This document shows positions 9,201-16,240 of a DNA stretch of 64,000 nucleotides, one piece after another. Made by a program: the position numbers and the translations under genes. The notes below the pieces were generated by a model. That model saw only the letters and a list, made by a program, of their open reading frames with translations. It searched no databases and was not told where the DNA came from. Source of the DNA: Larkinella arboricola. GTDB lineage: Bacteria > Bacteroidota > Bacteroidia > Cytophagales > Spirosomataceae. Location: NCBI RefSeq assembly GCF_003259745.1, contig NZ_QLMC01000001.1, forward strand, positions 1,719,106 to 1,783,105. Direction: 5' to 3'. The stretch's first letter is position 1, and each line of letters opens with the position of its first letter.

Positions 9201-9321
9201 CGGGGAGAGCAGAGCCATCGTCGGCCGAGGTAACCTTGCCGGTCACCGTCCGATCCTGGGCCAGAGCGGGCAGGGCAAAAAGCACGCACACAAGCCAGAA
9301 TGCAGTTAGACATTTGCTCAT
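6202..9321 (-). CDS. SusC/RagA family TonB-linked outer membrane receptor
   Basis: A 1039-residue protein of normal SusC length. In order: signal peptide (cleavage near LPALAQ), a carboxypeptidase-regulatory-like beta domain (about residues 24-105, VTGKVTSADDGSALPGVSIQLKG), the SusC signature region QLTEVVVTAQG, a plug domain (about 115-235, with VLKGPAAAVLYGSRASAGAIVITTK), then the 22-strand barrel ending in the aromatic C-terminus LRFTF. It imports an oligomeric nutrient across the outer membrane using TonB energy, with the SusD-like gene downstream as its lid. No glycoside hydrolase or sigma/anti-sigma pair adjoins it, so the substrate is open. Confidence 0.93.
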   Translation of the reverse strand: MSKCLTAFWLVCVLFALPALAQDRTVTGKVTSADDGSALPGVSIQLKGTNRGTTTDSEGNYSLPNVPANARLVFSFIGTATQEIEAGNQSTINVQLKSDASQLTEVVVTAQGIERDRRSLGYSTQDVRGDAIAQRSEPNVLNALQGKLAGVNITSASGAPGASTNINIRGITSFNGSNQPLIVVDGIIFSNDLNQTENTLFGSQPANRLADINPESIESINVLKGPAAAVLYGSRASAGAIVITTKTGRNMRGKTEVTVNSSFNVQNVYGLAELQNDYGQGTQNNFVNTSANSWGPKFGGPLTQVTTLQGETVPYQAYPNNVRDFFRQGSIWQNSFNIASGDERRNFILAVGNTLQKGVIPNTKFNRTNVQVGGESRLNNGIKINGTVTYVQTVQQGTPGGNGGSAFGQLTRIPRSYDLMGRPYQNALGESIYYNPTQNHPLWSVYNETLNGQVDRVFGNIQIGYDVTKWLNISYRATADTYTDRRKFVAAIGAARSPAGELREDIFFRSELNGDLIITAQKDNLFLEGLNANLLLGNNINQRKTQNPTIISQELSIPGFENVSNGAVFSASTEANTLRRLVGYYGQLSLAYQNYLFLELTGRVDQSSTLPKANNTYFYPSAAVSFVPTDAFKLNSDVLSYAKVRASIARVGRDADPYLLNSVYVPASYGNNSASITFPISVGASLPGFAISERIGNPNLTPEFVRSYEVGLNLGLFRNRASIDFAYFDSRSTNQIFNVSVSNSSGYDTRTTNVGSMRNRGIELVLNTTPIRLANGFKWDLVLNFTRIRNKVEEIAPGVTQSPITGDAFIGINPSIVLGQPYGVIVGTANARSPQGDYLINPTTGLFVPGIAGQVIANPNPKWTAGLTNTFSYKGLSLSVLVDTRQGGQLYSFGAVDLRGQGHLKVTGVDREQPRILPGVIETTNADGSKSYTPNNIQVSAQTYWANLGGLASEAAVFDATVYRLREVALNYSLPASLIGKTPFGGISVGVSGRNLLFYAPNYFMDPEVNTQGAGNIQGLDLNGAPNTRNYGVNLRFTF

Positions 9322-9768
9322 AGATAGGTTATTAAGGAGATGAACGATAATACAGTAATGGTTGGTAAAAGTAAGCCTTAATTCCTAACTAGCAGGCCGT
9401 TGAATAAGTTTGAGGGTTCTTTATTAAAGATACCGGTAAAGCAGTTTACGGTAGTTTCTCTGAGCGGGGTTACAGAGGAAATGGCCTTATTTTGAATCCT
9501 GTAAGCACTTTCTGAGCAAAGTCCGAAGGAGCGGTGAGGGGTCTTTGTAGAGAAATTTTTTTAGAATTTGGTCAGGAAGTTGATAGGAGTATACAACTGC
9601 AAAATGGCGGTCAAAAGTAGTAAGCTATTTTTGACAATACAGTTTATAAAATTGGCCTATTTGCAAAAAGCAGTTATAAAATAATGGCTGAGTTCTGATT
9701 CGGTAAAATTTTATCCGTTTCTTTTGTAGGAAATTAAGAATAGCATAGAAGTTACCGCTAAACAGTTT
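9322..9768. other. Divergent intergenic region between susC and M20 gene
   Basis: This 447-nt, A/T-rich gap separates the divergent SusC and M20 genes and carries no convincing ORF. It contains a near-palindrome at 9431-9453 (TACCGGTAAA-gcag-TTTACGGTA with one extra base), a possible operator on the susC side, and a minus-strand TACTTTTG at 9612-9619 that matches the Bacteroidota -7 element but has no well-spaced TTG. I see no RNA gene. Confidence 0.45.
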
Positions 9769-11112
9769 ATGAAAACAGCTACGAGATCAGCACTTTCTTT
9801 TTTCAGTATTGTCTCTCTTGCGTTCGGTTCGGTCAAGGCGCAATCATCCCTGAAGCCTCAGTTGAACAAGCTGGCAGACGGTGTGGAGAAAAAGGTTGTC
9901 ACCTGGCGACGCGAGATTCACCAGAATCCGGAGTTGGGAAACCGGGAGTTTCAAACCTCGGCCAAGGTGGCGGCTCACCTTCATGCGCTGGGAATGGAAG
10001 TGAAAACCAATGTAGCCAAAACCGGCGTAGTAGGTATTCTGAAGGGGGGGAAGCCCGGGCCGGTGGTTGCGCTGCGGGCCGATATGGACGGTTTGCCGGT
10101 CACCGAGCGCGGTAATCTGCCTTTTAAATCAACCGCCACGACAGAATACAACGGCCAGAAAACGGGGGTTATGCATGCCTGCGGACATGATTCGCACGTT
10201 GCCATTATGATGGGGGTTGCCGAAGTACTAGCCAGCGTAAAGAATGACCTCAAAGGAACCGTCAAGTTTATTTTCCAGCCTGCCGAGGAAGGCGCTCCGG
10301 TGGGGGAAGAAGGAGGGGCGCAACTGATGGTCAAAGAAGGTGTGCTGGAAAATCCGAAAGTCGACGCCATTTTTGGTTTGCACATTAACTCGCAAACCGA
10401 AGTCGGAACCATAAAATACCGTCCGGGCGCAACCATGGCCGCTGTTGATTTTTACAGCATCAAGGTCAAAGGCAAACAAACCCACGGGGCCGCTCCGTGG
10501 TCGGGAGTCGATCCGATCGTAACATCGTCGCAGATTGTAATGGGCCTGCAAACCATCGTCAGCCGGAACTTACCCATTACGGAATACCCGGCCGTGGTGA
10601 CAGTGGGGGCGGTACACGGCGGAATTCGGCAGAATATCATTCCGGAAGAAGTGGACATGATCGGGACCATCCGTTCGTTTACCCCGGAAATGCAGAAGAC
10701 TATTCACCGCCGGATCAACGAAATTGCTACGAATGTTTCGGAAAGTGCCGGAGCCAAAGCCGACGTGAAAATCGACGTAATGTATCCAGTTACCTACAAC
10801 GACCCGGCCCTGACCGATCAGATGGTGCCTACGATCGAAGCCGTGGCCGGAAAAAACAACGTGATTATTCGTCCGCTCGACACGGGGGCCGAAGACTTTT
10901 CGTTTTTCCAGCAAAAGGTCCCCGGCTTTTTCTTTTTCCTGGGCGGTATGCCGAAAGGACAGAAGATAGAAAATGCCGCCCCGCACCACACGCCGGATTT
11001 TCATATCGACGAAAGCGGTTTTGGTTTGGGGGTCAAGGCGCTCAGTCATCTGACCGTGGATTACATGGACCAGTGGAAAGGGGCCGGAACGGCAAGTGCG
11101 AAGAAGAAATAA
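9769..11112 (+). CDS. Exported M20 family amidohydrolase/aminoacylase
   Basis: A 447-residue zinc hydrolase of the M20D/amidohydrolase group (hippurate and indoleacetyl-amino acid hydrolase relatives). Metal-binding segments are visible: MHACGHDSHVA (Cys and His), PAEEG (Glu), GLHINSQ and the C-terminal HHTPDFHID. A dimerisation domain lies between. An N-terminal signal peptide (ATRSALSFFSIVSLAFGSVKAQ) places it in the periplasm or outside, which is less usual for the family but common in Bacteroidota. It should cleave N-acyl amino acids or related amides. It is divergent from a SusC/SusD-like_2 locus, so a link to uptake of amide or peptide material is possible but inferred. Confidence 0.9.
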   Translation: MKTATRSALSFFSIVSLAFGSVKAQSSLKPQLNKLADGVEKKVVTWRREIHQNPELGNREFQTSAKVAAHLHALGMEVKTNVAKTGVVGILKGGKPGPVVALRADMDGLPVTERGNLPFKSTATTEYNGQKTGVMHACGHDSHVAIMMGVAEVLASVKNDLKGTVKFIFQPAEEGAPVGEEGGAQLMVKEGVLENPKVDAIFGLHINSQTEVGTIKYRPGATMAAVDFYSIKVKGKQTHGAAPWSGVDPIVTSSQIVMGLQTIVSRNLPITEYPAVVTVGAVHGGIRQNIIPEEVDMIGTIRSFTPEMQKTIHRRINEIATNVSESAGAKADVKIDVMYPVTYNDPALTDQMVPTIEAVAGKNNVIIRPLDTGAEDFSFFQQKVPGFFFFLGGMPKGQKIENAAPHHTPDFHIDESGFGLGVKALSHLTVDYMDQWKGAGTASAKKK

Positions 11113-11131
11113 GATAGCGTTATGACAACAA

Positions 11132-11177
11132 AACGCCGGTTGTTATCGGGTCTGTAGGCCGGATGGCAACCGGCGTT
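11132..11177. terminator. Hairpin between M20 gene and convergent small gene
   Basis: AACGCCGGTTG (11132-11142) pairs perfectly with 11167-11177 across a 24-nt loop. It overlaps the last codons of the minus-strand ORF and follows the M20 stop. No clear T-tract is present, so the terminator role is tentative. Confidence 0.5.
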
Positions 11178-11663
11178 CGTGGTGAATGGCAATGCTGTAG
11201 CCGCTATAATTACCAGCAATCCCGTTGCCGGCATCAGCCGGTTTAAAACTGATCACGACGTTGCCTTGGTAGAAAATCTGTCGTTCCGTAAACTCCGAAC
11301 CCGCTACCGTTTCGACGGGTTTAAAGCCCAGCGCAATCAGTTCATTCCGTAGGGCCGTCTGCACGGCTTTCGACGGTTGCTGAAAATTCAACAGACCCAA
11401 CTGGCCGTTGCAGATGTATTGAATCAATGTAACGGTTCGGGTCAGCTCACTCACATATAAGGTTGAAATTCGTAAATCGACGCCTGATTTGCCACGCTTT
11501 CCGACCGGGCTTTTAGGTGAAAACCTTTCATGAACATGCAGGAGTCAAACTGAGCGGTTTTCATACAGGTAATGTCGATCAGTTCGCGCATGGTCAACCC
11601 CTGGGCGAATACGGTATTGCTTAACAACGGGAGAAAAATCGTCAGACAAATAAAGTTTTTCAT
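11143..11663 (-). pseudogene. Small exported protein split by a frameshift (two overlapping ORFs)
   Basis: Two minus-strand ORFs join head to tail: 11451-11663 (70 residues, signal peptide MKNFICLTIFLPLLSNTVFAQ, then a Cys-containing helix) and 11143-11454 (103 residues from a GTG that overlaps the first stop as ATGTGA). The second half has no signal peptide or good start of its own and ends in a beta-rich segment. Together they would give one exported protein of about 170 residues with a -1 shift near 11454. I see no classic slippery heptamer. A real frameshift mutation, a sequencing error or translational coupling of two products are all possible. I do not recognise a named family. Confidence 0.55.
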
Positions 11664-11710
11664 GCCACTAAGATAAAATATTGTCGCTTATACAAGCAAA
11701 TGATACTAAA

Positions 11711-11742
11711 CTAAAAACGACGGCCTAAGCCGTCGTTTTTAG
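11711..11742. terminator. Bidirectional intrinsic terminator
   Basis: CTAAAAACGACGGC and its exact complement flank a 4-nt loop (14-bp stem) with A- and T-tracts on either side. It lies downstream of the minus-strand sugar transporter. Confidence 0.9.
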
Positions 11743-11761
11743 TCCATCGAGTTGTCAGCAA

Positions 11762-13006
11762 TTAGTGTGCTTTGGAGAATTTAGCGCCGAACAGGAAGAT
11801 AACCGCATAGCAGATGATGGGCAGATAATAGGCCGCGGCCACGTCGTAGTCGGCTACGGCACCCATCGCAAACGGGAAAAAAGCACCCCCGCAGACGCCC
11901 ATCGAAATAAAAGAAGAAGCCTGCTGGGTGTGGTGGCCCAGGTTTTTCAGGCCCAGACTGAAAATCGTCGGGAACATGATACTAAAAAAGAAATTCAGCA
12001 TCATCAGGGCAATGAAGGAAGGCCAGCCCCAGCTCTGCGCCACAATGAGACACATCACAATGTTGCAGGCGGCAAAAATGGCGAGCAGCGTATTGGGGGC
12101 GATAAAGCGCATTAGGAACGTACCCACAAACCGCCCGGCCAGCATCAGCGCCATAAACATAACCATGTAATTACCGGCAACGGCGTCCGAAAAGCCCATT
12201 TTTTCGTGGCCGTAGTTGATGAAAAACGCCCACGTGCCGCCTTGGGCCGCTACGTTGAAAAACTGCGCAATGACCGCCCAGACGAAATGCCGGTGCTGGA
12301 AAAGGCTCTTGCCCGGTTCGCTATCGACATTCACGGCCTCCGGATCAACGTCGGCGGCAGCGTGCGGATCGGTCAGCGCAGGCACTTTCACAAGCGAGAA
12401 TAGCACCGCAATCCCGGCAATCACACTCCCGATGGCGATATACAGCGTTTTAACCGAAGTCAGGTCGGTGCTTCCTTCGACATTGTTCCGTAACAGGAAG
12501 TACGAGCCAATGGCCGGACCCGTAATGGCCCCGAGCGCGTTGAAAGCCTGCGCAAAGTTAATGCGCTGATCGCTGGTGCGCTGGTCGCCGAGGGAAGCCA
12601 CAAACGGGTGGGCTACGGTTTCCAGCGTTGAAAGACCGCAGCCCAGAATAAACAGCGCCAGTCCGAAATACGGAAAGGAAGCCGCGTTAGCTGCGGGTAC
12701 GAACAGAAAGGCACCGGTCGCAAAAAGCCCTAACCCCAGCAAAACCCCCATTTTATAACCAAACCGTTTCATGAACAGACCGGCGGGGATGCCCATCACA
12801 AAATAGGCCCCAAAGATGGCGAACTGAACGAAAGCCGACTGGGTTTTGGTCAGGCTCAGCACATGCTGAAAGTGTTTGTTGAGCACATCGCCCATCGTAA
12901 TGGCAATGCCCCAGAACATGAACAACGAAGTGACGAATACCAGCGTGATGAGGTATTTCTTTTCGGTGAAAGCCGCTGGCTTTCGGGAACTTACAGTTGA
13001 TTGCAT
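11762..13006 (-). CDS. Sugar MFS transporter, FucP family
   Basis: A 414-residue, 12-helix major facilitator of the FucP (fucose/glucose/galactose:H+ symporter) family. The N-terminus KKYLITLVFVTSLFMFWGIA with GDVLNKHFQ, and the helix-2 to -3 loop MGIPAGLFMKRFGYKMG, are family hallmarks, as is the loop FVASLGDQRTSDQRINFAQAFNALG after helix 4. It sits in the inner membrane and imports a hexose or related sugar with protons. It is monocistronic, with terminators on both sides, and no sugar-catabolic gene adjoins it, so the substrate is not assigned. Confidence 0.9.
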   Translation of the reverse strand: MQSTVSSRKPAAFTEKKYLITLVFVTSLFMFWGIAITMGDVLNKHFQHVLSLTKTQSAFVQFAIFGAYFVMGIPAGLFMKRFGYKMGVLLGLGLFATGAFLFVPAANAASFPYFGLALFILGCGLSTLETVAHPFVASLGDQRTSDQRINFAQAFNALGAITGPAIGSYFLLRNNVEGSTDLTSVKTLYIAIGSVIAGIAVLFSLVKVPALTDPHAAADVDPEAVNVDSEPGKSLFQHRHFVWAVIAQFFNVAAQGGTWAFFINYGHEKMGFSDAVAGNYMVMFMALMLAGRFVGTFLMRFIAPNTLLAIFAACNIVMCLIVAQSWGWPSFIALMMLNFFFSIMFPTIFSLGLKNLGHHTQQASSFISMGVCGGAFFPFAMGAVADYDVAAAYYLPIICYAVIFLFGAKFSKAH

Positions 13007-13108
13007 GGGTAGAGAATTCGTTACTGTCGATTAGCTATGGTTATGAAACGAAATAAATTGATGGGACAAGGTACGCTTAATTTTAATTTGATAAATCGCG
13101 GCCAACAA

Positions 13109-13138
13109 AAAAGCCAACCCGTTTAAGGCTGGCTTTCT
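13109..13138. terminator. Candidate intrinsic terminator after protease gene
   Basis: AAAGCCAACC pairs with GGCTGGCTTT with one mismatch around a short loop. It lies 23 nt past the minus-strand stop at 13161; reading on the minus strand the stem is followed by TTTTTTG. Confidence 0.75.
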
Positions 13139-13160
13139 GTTTAGCACTCGTACTAATCGG

Positions 13161-14303
13161 TTACTTTTCGTGTTTGAAAACCTTTACCAGGTAAACGTTC
13201 TCCTGAATCTTCTTGATCTGATCCTTACGGGAAAGCTTGGCCAGCCCGTTTTTACGACTCATCCGGATGGAATTGTTTTTGAGCGAATCCGTCGGAATGG
13301 CGGAAATGGCCCGGAACAGATAATTGGTTTTGATGGCGAATGTAGCGCCTTCCGTAGCGGTTTGCTTGCCGCTGATGATACCAATTACGTTGCCTTTTTC
13401 GTCCAGCAGCGGGCCACCGGAGTTACCCGGGTTTACACTGATGGCGACTTGATAAGCGGTTGAATCACCCCGGAAGCCGGTTTTGGAACTCAGATACCCT
13501 TCTCCGTACACAATTTCTTCGCGCGGAAAGCCCAGGGTAAAAACGCGCTCGCCGAGGTCCGACGGACCGGCTTCAAAACCGTAAGGCAGGGCCGTTTTAC
13601 TCCGGAACGTGCTGTCGTCGCGAACCTGTAAAATAGCCAGATCGTATTTTTGATCGGCATACACAACCTTTGCCTTATAAATATCCCCCTTTGTGCTCTG
13701 GATGTAAACCGAGTCTGCATCCCGAATAATGTGGGTATTGGTGACCAGATAACCGTCCGGTGAGAGCAGAAATCCGGAACCGGCCACCTGACCGGGGTTC
13801 ATCTGCAAGGCGCGTTCGCGGGCGTTCAGATCCTGCAAAATGGCGTTCTGCGAACGACGGATGGCCTGCAAATCCCGGCGCATCATGGTATATTGTTCCT
13901 GTTGCTTGTGGCTCGACTGGTACTGCCGAACCAGCATCAGCGTTCCGAACGTCGTGATGAGGGCAACCGTAGCGGCCACCGCCAGGATAGGTCGGTAGGT
14001 TTGCCACAACTGGCGGACCGTTCCGCCGTTCCGGTGCAGGGGGCGCACTGGCGCTTCCTGTCCGGCTTCTTGCCGAATGGCGTCCATGTCCAGACTCGCA
14101 TGAACCCGGTCCAACCGCTTGCGGAAGTCAATGCGCTGGCCGTACTGCTGCATGGCCTGCGCCAACTGCTGTTGTTCGCGGGCCTGCTGCGCCAGAACAG
14201 GGTCTGACCGGCGGAGGGCTTCAAACTCCAGCCGTTCGGCTTCCGTCAGCTCATTGCGGAGCCATTTGTCAGTCCAATCGGTGAATTTTTGGTGGTCATT
14301 CAT
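13161..14303 (-). CDS. Membrane-anchored trypsin-like protease with anti-sigma-like N-terminus
   Basis: A 380-residue protein with three parts. Residues 1-100 are charged and helical and begin DWTDKWLRNELTEAERLEFEALRRSDP, like cytoplasmic parts of FecR/RseA-type anti-sigma factors. One membrane helix follows (about 104-124), then a coiled linker, then a DegP/S1C-type protease domain with His191 (VTNTHII), Asp221 (YDLAIL) and Ser295 (NPGNSGGPL). No PDZ domain is visible. It starts 1 nt after the stop of an ECF sigma factor on the same strand, which points to one unit: a protease in the periplasm tethered to a domain that may hold the sigma factor. The anti-sigma role is inferred from order and shape. 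Confidence 0.85.
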   Translation of the reverse strand: MNDHQKFTDWTDKWLRNELTEAERLEFEALRRSDPVLAQQAREQQQLAQAMQQYGQRIDFRKRLDRVHASLDMDAIRQEAGQEAPVRPLHRNGGTVRQLWQTYRPILAVAATVALITTFGTLMLVRQYQSSHKQQEQYTMMRRDLQAIRRSQNAILQDLNARERALQMNPGQVAGSGFLLSPDGYLVTNTHIIRDADSVYIQSTKGDIYKAKVVYADQKYDLAILQVRDDSTFRSKTALPYGFEAGPSDLGERVFTLGFPREEIVYGEGYLSSKTGFRGDSTAYQVAISVNPGNSGGPLLDEKGNVIGIISGKQTATEGATFAIKTNYLFRAISAIPTDSLKNNSIRMSRKNGLAKLSRKDQIKKIQENVYLVKVFKHEK

Positions 14304-14304
14304 T

Positions 14305-14880
14305 TTACTCTTCTTTAAAAACCGCGAAAAACAACCGTTTCAGCCGCATCAGGCATTTATACTTCTGCGTTTTGGCATTATCGGCGTTCGTATAGCCAAA
14401 TTTTTCGGTAATGTCCTGCATGGACAGATGACGCATATAAAAATCTTCCAGCAACGTCCGGCAGGGTTCGCCCAGCCGGTCCAGAGACTCTGCCATCAGC
14501 TCAAACTGCCGGTCGCGGGCTTCGTGATTGATCAAATCATCATCGACACTCGCAACGTCTTCGGTATCCATCAGTGAAATCCCGTTCCGATTACGCAGCG
14601 ATAACTGCTTGAGCCAGAGCCGTCGACTAACGGAATAAAGGTATGTTTTGAGCTGACAATGCAGCGCCAGCGAATCCGTTGTTACTTTTTCGTACAGGAC
14701 AATCAGCGTTTCCTGATACACATCTTTGGCGTCGTCTTCCGAGCCATTGTTATTGAGAATCAGGTGCAACACCATTGGAAAATACCGTCGGTACAGCTCT
14801 TCCAATACCGTGTCCGAACCGTTGGCCAAGCCCGCAAGCAGTTGGTCGTCAGATAAATGCAAACGGTAGGGATTTGTCAT
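14305..14880 (-). CDS. ECF-type RNA polymerase sigma factor
   Basis: A 191-residue sigma-70 family protein with region 2 (VLEELYRRYFPMVLHLILNNNGSEDDAKDVYQETLIVLYEKV, about residues 24-66) and region 4 (EPCRTLLEDFYMRHLSMQDITEKFGYTNADNAKTQKYKCLMRLK, about 137-180). It has the length and layout of ECF sigma factors. The next gene begins 1 nt past its stop and encodes a membrane protein with an anti-sigma-like cytosolic part and an extracytoplasmic protease domain, so the pair probably senses an envelope signal. Upstream lies a -7-like TACATTTG. Confidence 0.9.
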   Translation of the reverse strand: MTNPYRLHLSDDQLLAGLANGSDTVLEELYRRYFPMVLHLILNNNGSEDDAKDVYQETLIVLYEKVTTDSLALHCQLKTYLYSVSRRLWLKQLSLRNRNGISLMDTEDVASVDDDLINHEARDRQFELMAESLDRLGEPCRTLLEDFYMRHLSMQDITEKFGYTNADNAKTQKYKCLMRLKRLFFAVFKEE

Positions 14881-14912
14881 TGGTTCCTTGTATACTTAAT
14901 ACGATTTGGGGT

Positions 14913-14963
14913 CAAATGTAACCCAAAAATAAAGTTTAATTTTTTTCAAAAAAGATGGGTTAC
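14913..14963 (-). promoter_or_regulatory. Promoter region of sigma factor gene with inverted repeat
   Basis: On the minus strand TACATTTG (14920-14913) matches the Bacteroidota -7 element about 33 nt before the sigma factor start; a TTG lies upstream but at 26 nt spacing. A 7-bp inverted repeat GTAACCC (14918-14924)/GGGTTAC (14957-14963) brackets the region and overlaps the -7 element. Function is inferred. Confidence 0.45.
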
Positions 14964-15019
14964 CTAATGGCCTTTCCGGTATTAAGGACGAGATCTGTAA
15001 ACATAAACTGACTATTTTC

Positions 15020-15208
15020 ATGAAACGTATTGTAAAATCTGTATTGTTCGTTGCAACTGTGGTTTCTCTGGCAGCTGCTTGCCAAGGCAAAAAAACTGAA
15101 GATACTACGTCAACGACCGACTCAACGGCTACGATGTCTTCTGACTCAACGATGATGTCTGACACGACGATGGCAACGGATAGCGCTGCTGGTGACTCTG
15201 CTCAATAA
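15020..15208 (+). CDS. Small Ser/Thr/Asp-rich lipoprotein
   Basis: A 62-residue protein: a lipoprotein signal (MKRIVKSVLFVATVVSLAAAC, Cys at 21) followed by a low-complexity tail built of Thr, Ser, Asp and Met with DST/DTT repeats and no expected fold. Such short, acidic, disordered lipoproteins are widespread in Cytophagales and have no known role; they may act as envelope spacers or decoys for modification. It stands alone, with its own strong terminator and a divergent sigma-factor operon upstream. Confidence 0.75.
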   Translation: MKRIVKSVLFVATVVSLAAACQGKKTEDTTSTTDSTATMSSDSTMMSDTTMATDSAAGDSAQ

Positions 15209-15229
15209 GACTACCATCTTATAACGTAC

Positions 15230-15265
15230 GAAAGCCGCTCAACTATGAGCGGCTTTCTTTTTTTA
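15230..15265 (+). terminator. Intrinsic terminator
   Basis: GAAAGCCGCTCA (15230-15241) and its exact complement (15246-15257) with a 4-nt loop, followed by a run of T. It ends the small lipoprotein gene and isolates the hmu operon. Confidence 0.92.
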
Positions 15266-15275
15266 TACCATTTTA

Positions 15276-15334
15276 AATTAGACTAATAAAAAATAATCAG
15301 CATCTCATCTTGTTTATTTAGAAATAGTCTAATT
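15276..15334. promoter_or_regulatory. Repeated TTAGACTAA-type motif upstream of hmuT, candidate metal/heme operator
   Basis: AATTAGACTA (15276-15285) recurs as an exact inverted copy TAGTCTAATT at 15325-15334. The first copy holds the dyad TTAG-A-CTAA, and the second is preceded by TTAG seven bases before CTAA. DtxR-family repressors use TTAG...CTAA-like dyads, so an iron- or manganese-responsive operator is a reasonable guess. A related AAGACT/GATT string occurs upstream of the heme receptor gene (25861-25872). No direct proof. Confidence 0.35.
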
Positions 15335-15363
15335 AATTTGTGGTCACCAACGACCCGAGTGAA

Positions 15364-16221
15364 ATGGCAAAGAAAATTTATTGGAGTGCCTTCCTAATCA
15401 TTGTCAGCTTAGCTGCATACGCTCAAGGCTCAAAAACCGAACGCATCGTTTCGCTGAGTGGAACCCTGACCGAAATTGTCTGCGATCTGGGCCTGCAAAA
15501 CCAGATTGTGGGCACCGACGTAACAAGTACATACCCGGCCACTATGGCGAAGGTGCCGAAAGTCGGCCACAACCGTAACATTAGTGCAGAAGCCGTGCTG
15601 GCCCTGCGCCCGACGGTCGTGATCGCGGTCCGGTCCAACGGTAGTATGGATATTAAGCCGGAACTATTTCAGCAATTCAGAAGTGCCGGGGTGAAAACAC
15701 TGATTTTTGATCAGGAGTTGAGCGTGGCGGGTACGAAAAAGTTGATTACCGAGGTCGCCAAAGAATTTAATGCGTCGGGCAAAGCCGCAGCCATCATCCG
15801 TAAACTGGACGCGGATCTGGCCAAAGTCCGCAAACCTGCCAAAGCCCAGAAAGTCTTGTTTATCTACGCCCGCGGCACCGGCACCATGATGGTTTCGGGC
15901 CGGAATACGCCCATCGAAAAGATTGTCCAACTGGCGGGCGCCCAGAATGCCTTCAACGATTTTGATAATTTCAAACCGCTGACTCCCGAAGCATTAGTGG
16001 TTGGCAATCCGGACGATATCTTGCTGTTTACGAGCGGTTTAGAAAGTTTGGGCGGGATCGACGGCCTGCTGAACGTGCAGGGTGTAGCCCAAACGAACGC
16101 GGGTAAAAACCGCCGGGTAATCGAGATGGACGGCCAGTTGCTCACCGGTTTTGGACCCCGACTGGGTTTGGCGGTGCAGGAGCTGAGCCGAAAACTGAAC
16201 CAGGAACTAACCCTAAAATAG
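15364..16221 (+). CDS. hmuT: Hemin ABC transporter periplasmic binding protein
   Basis: A 285-residue substrate-binding protein of the HmuT/ShuT type (class III, FecB-like fold). ATG at 15364 starts directly at the signal peptide KKIYWSAFLIIVSLAAYAQ; the GTG at 15340 would add eight residues before it. Conserved segments are RIVSLSGTLTEIVCDLG, VGHNRNISAEAVLALRPTVVI and the C-terminal MDGQLLTGFGPRLGLAVQEL. It should carry heme across the periplasm to HmuUV, whose genes follow 19 nt and about 1.2 kb downstream. The motif pair upstream suggests iron control. Confidence 0.9.
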   Translation: MAKKIYWSAFLIIVSLAAYAQGSKTERIVSLSGTLTEIVCDLGLQNQIVGTDVTSTYPATMAKVPKVGHNRNISAEAVLALRPTVVIAVRSNGSMDIKPELFQQFRSAGVKTLIFDQELSVAGTKKLITEVAKEFNASGKAAAIIRKLDADLAKVRKPAKAQKVLFIYARGTGTMMVSGRNTPIEKIVQLAGAQNAFNDFDNFKPLTPEALVVGNPDDILLFTSGLESLGGIDGLLNVQGVAQTNAGKNRRVIEMDGQLLTGFGPRLGLAVQELSRKLNQELTLK

Positions 16222-16240
16222 CCTACACCAACGAACGCTT

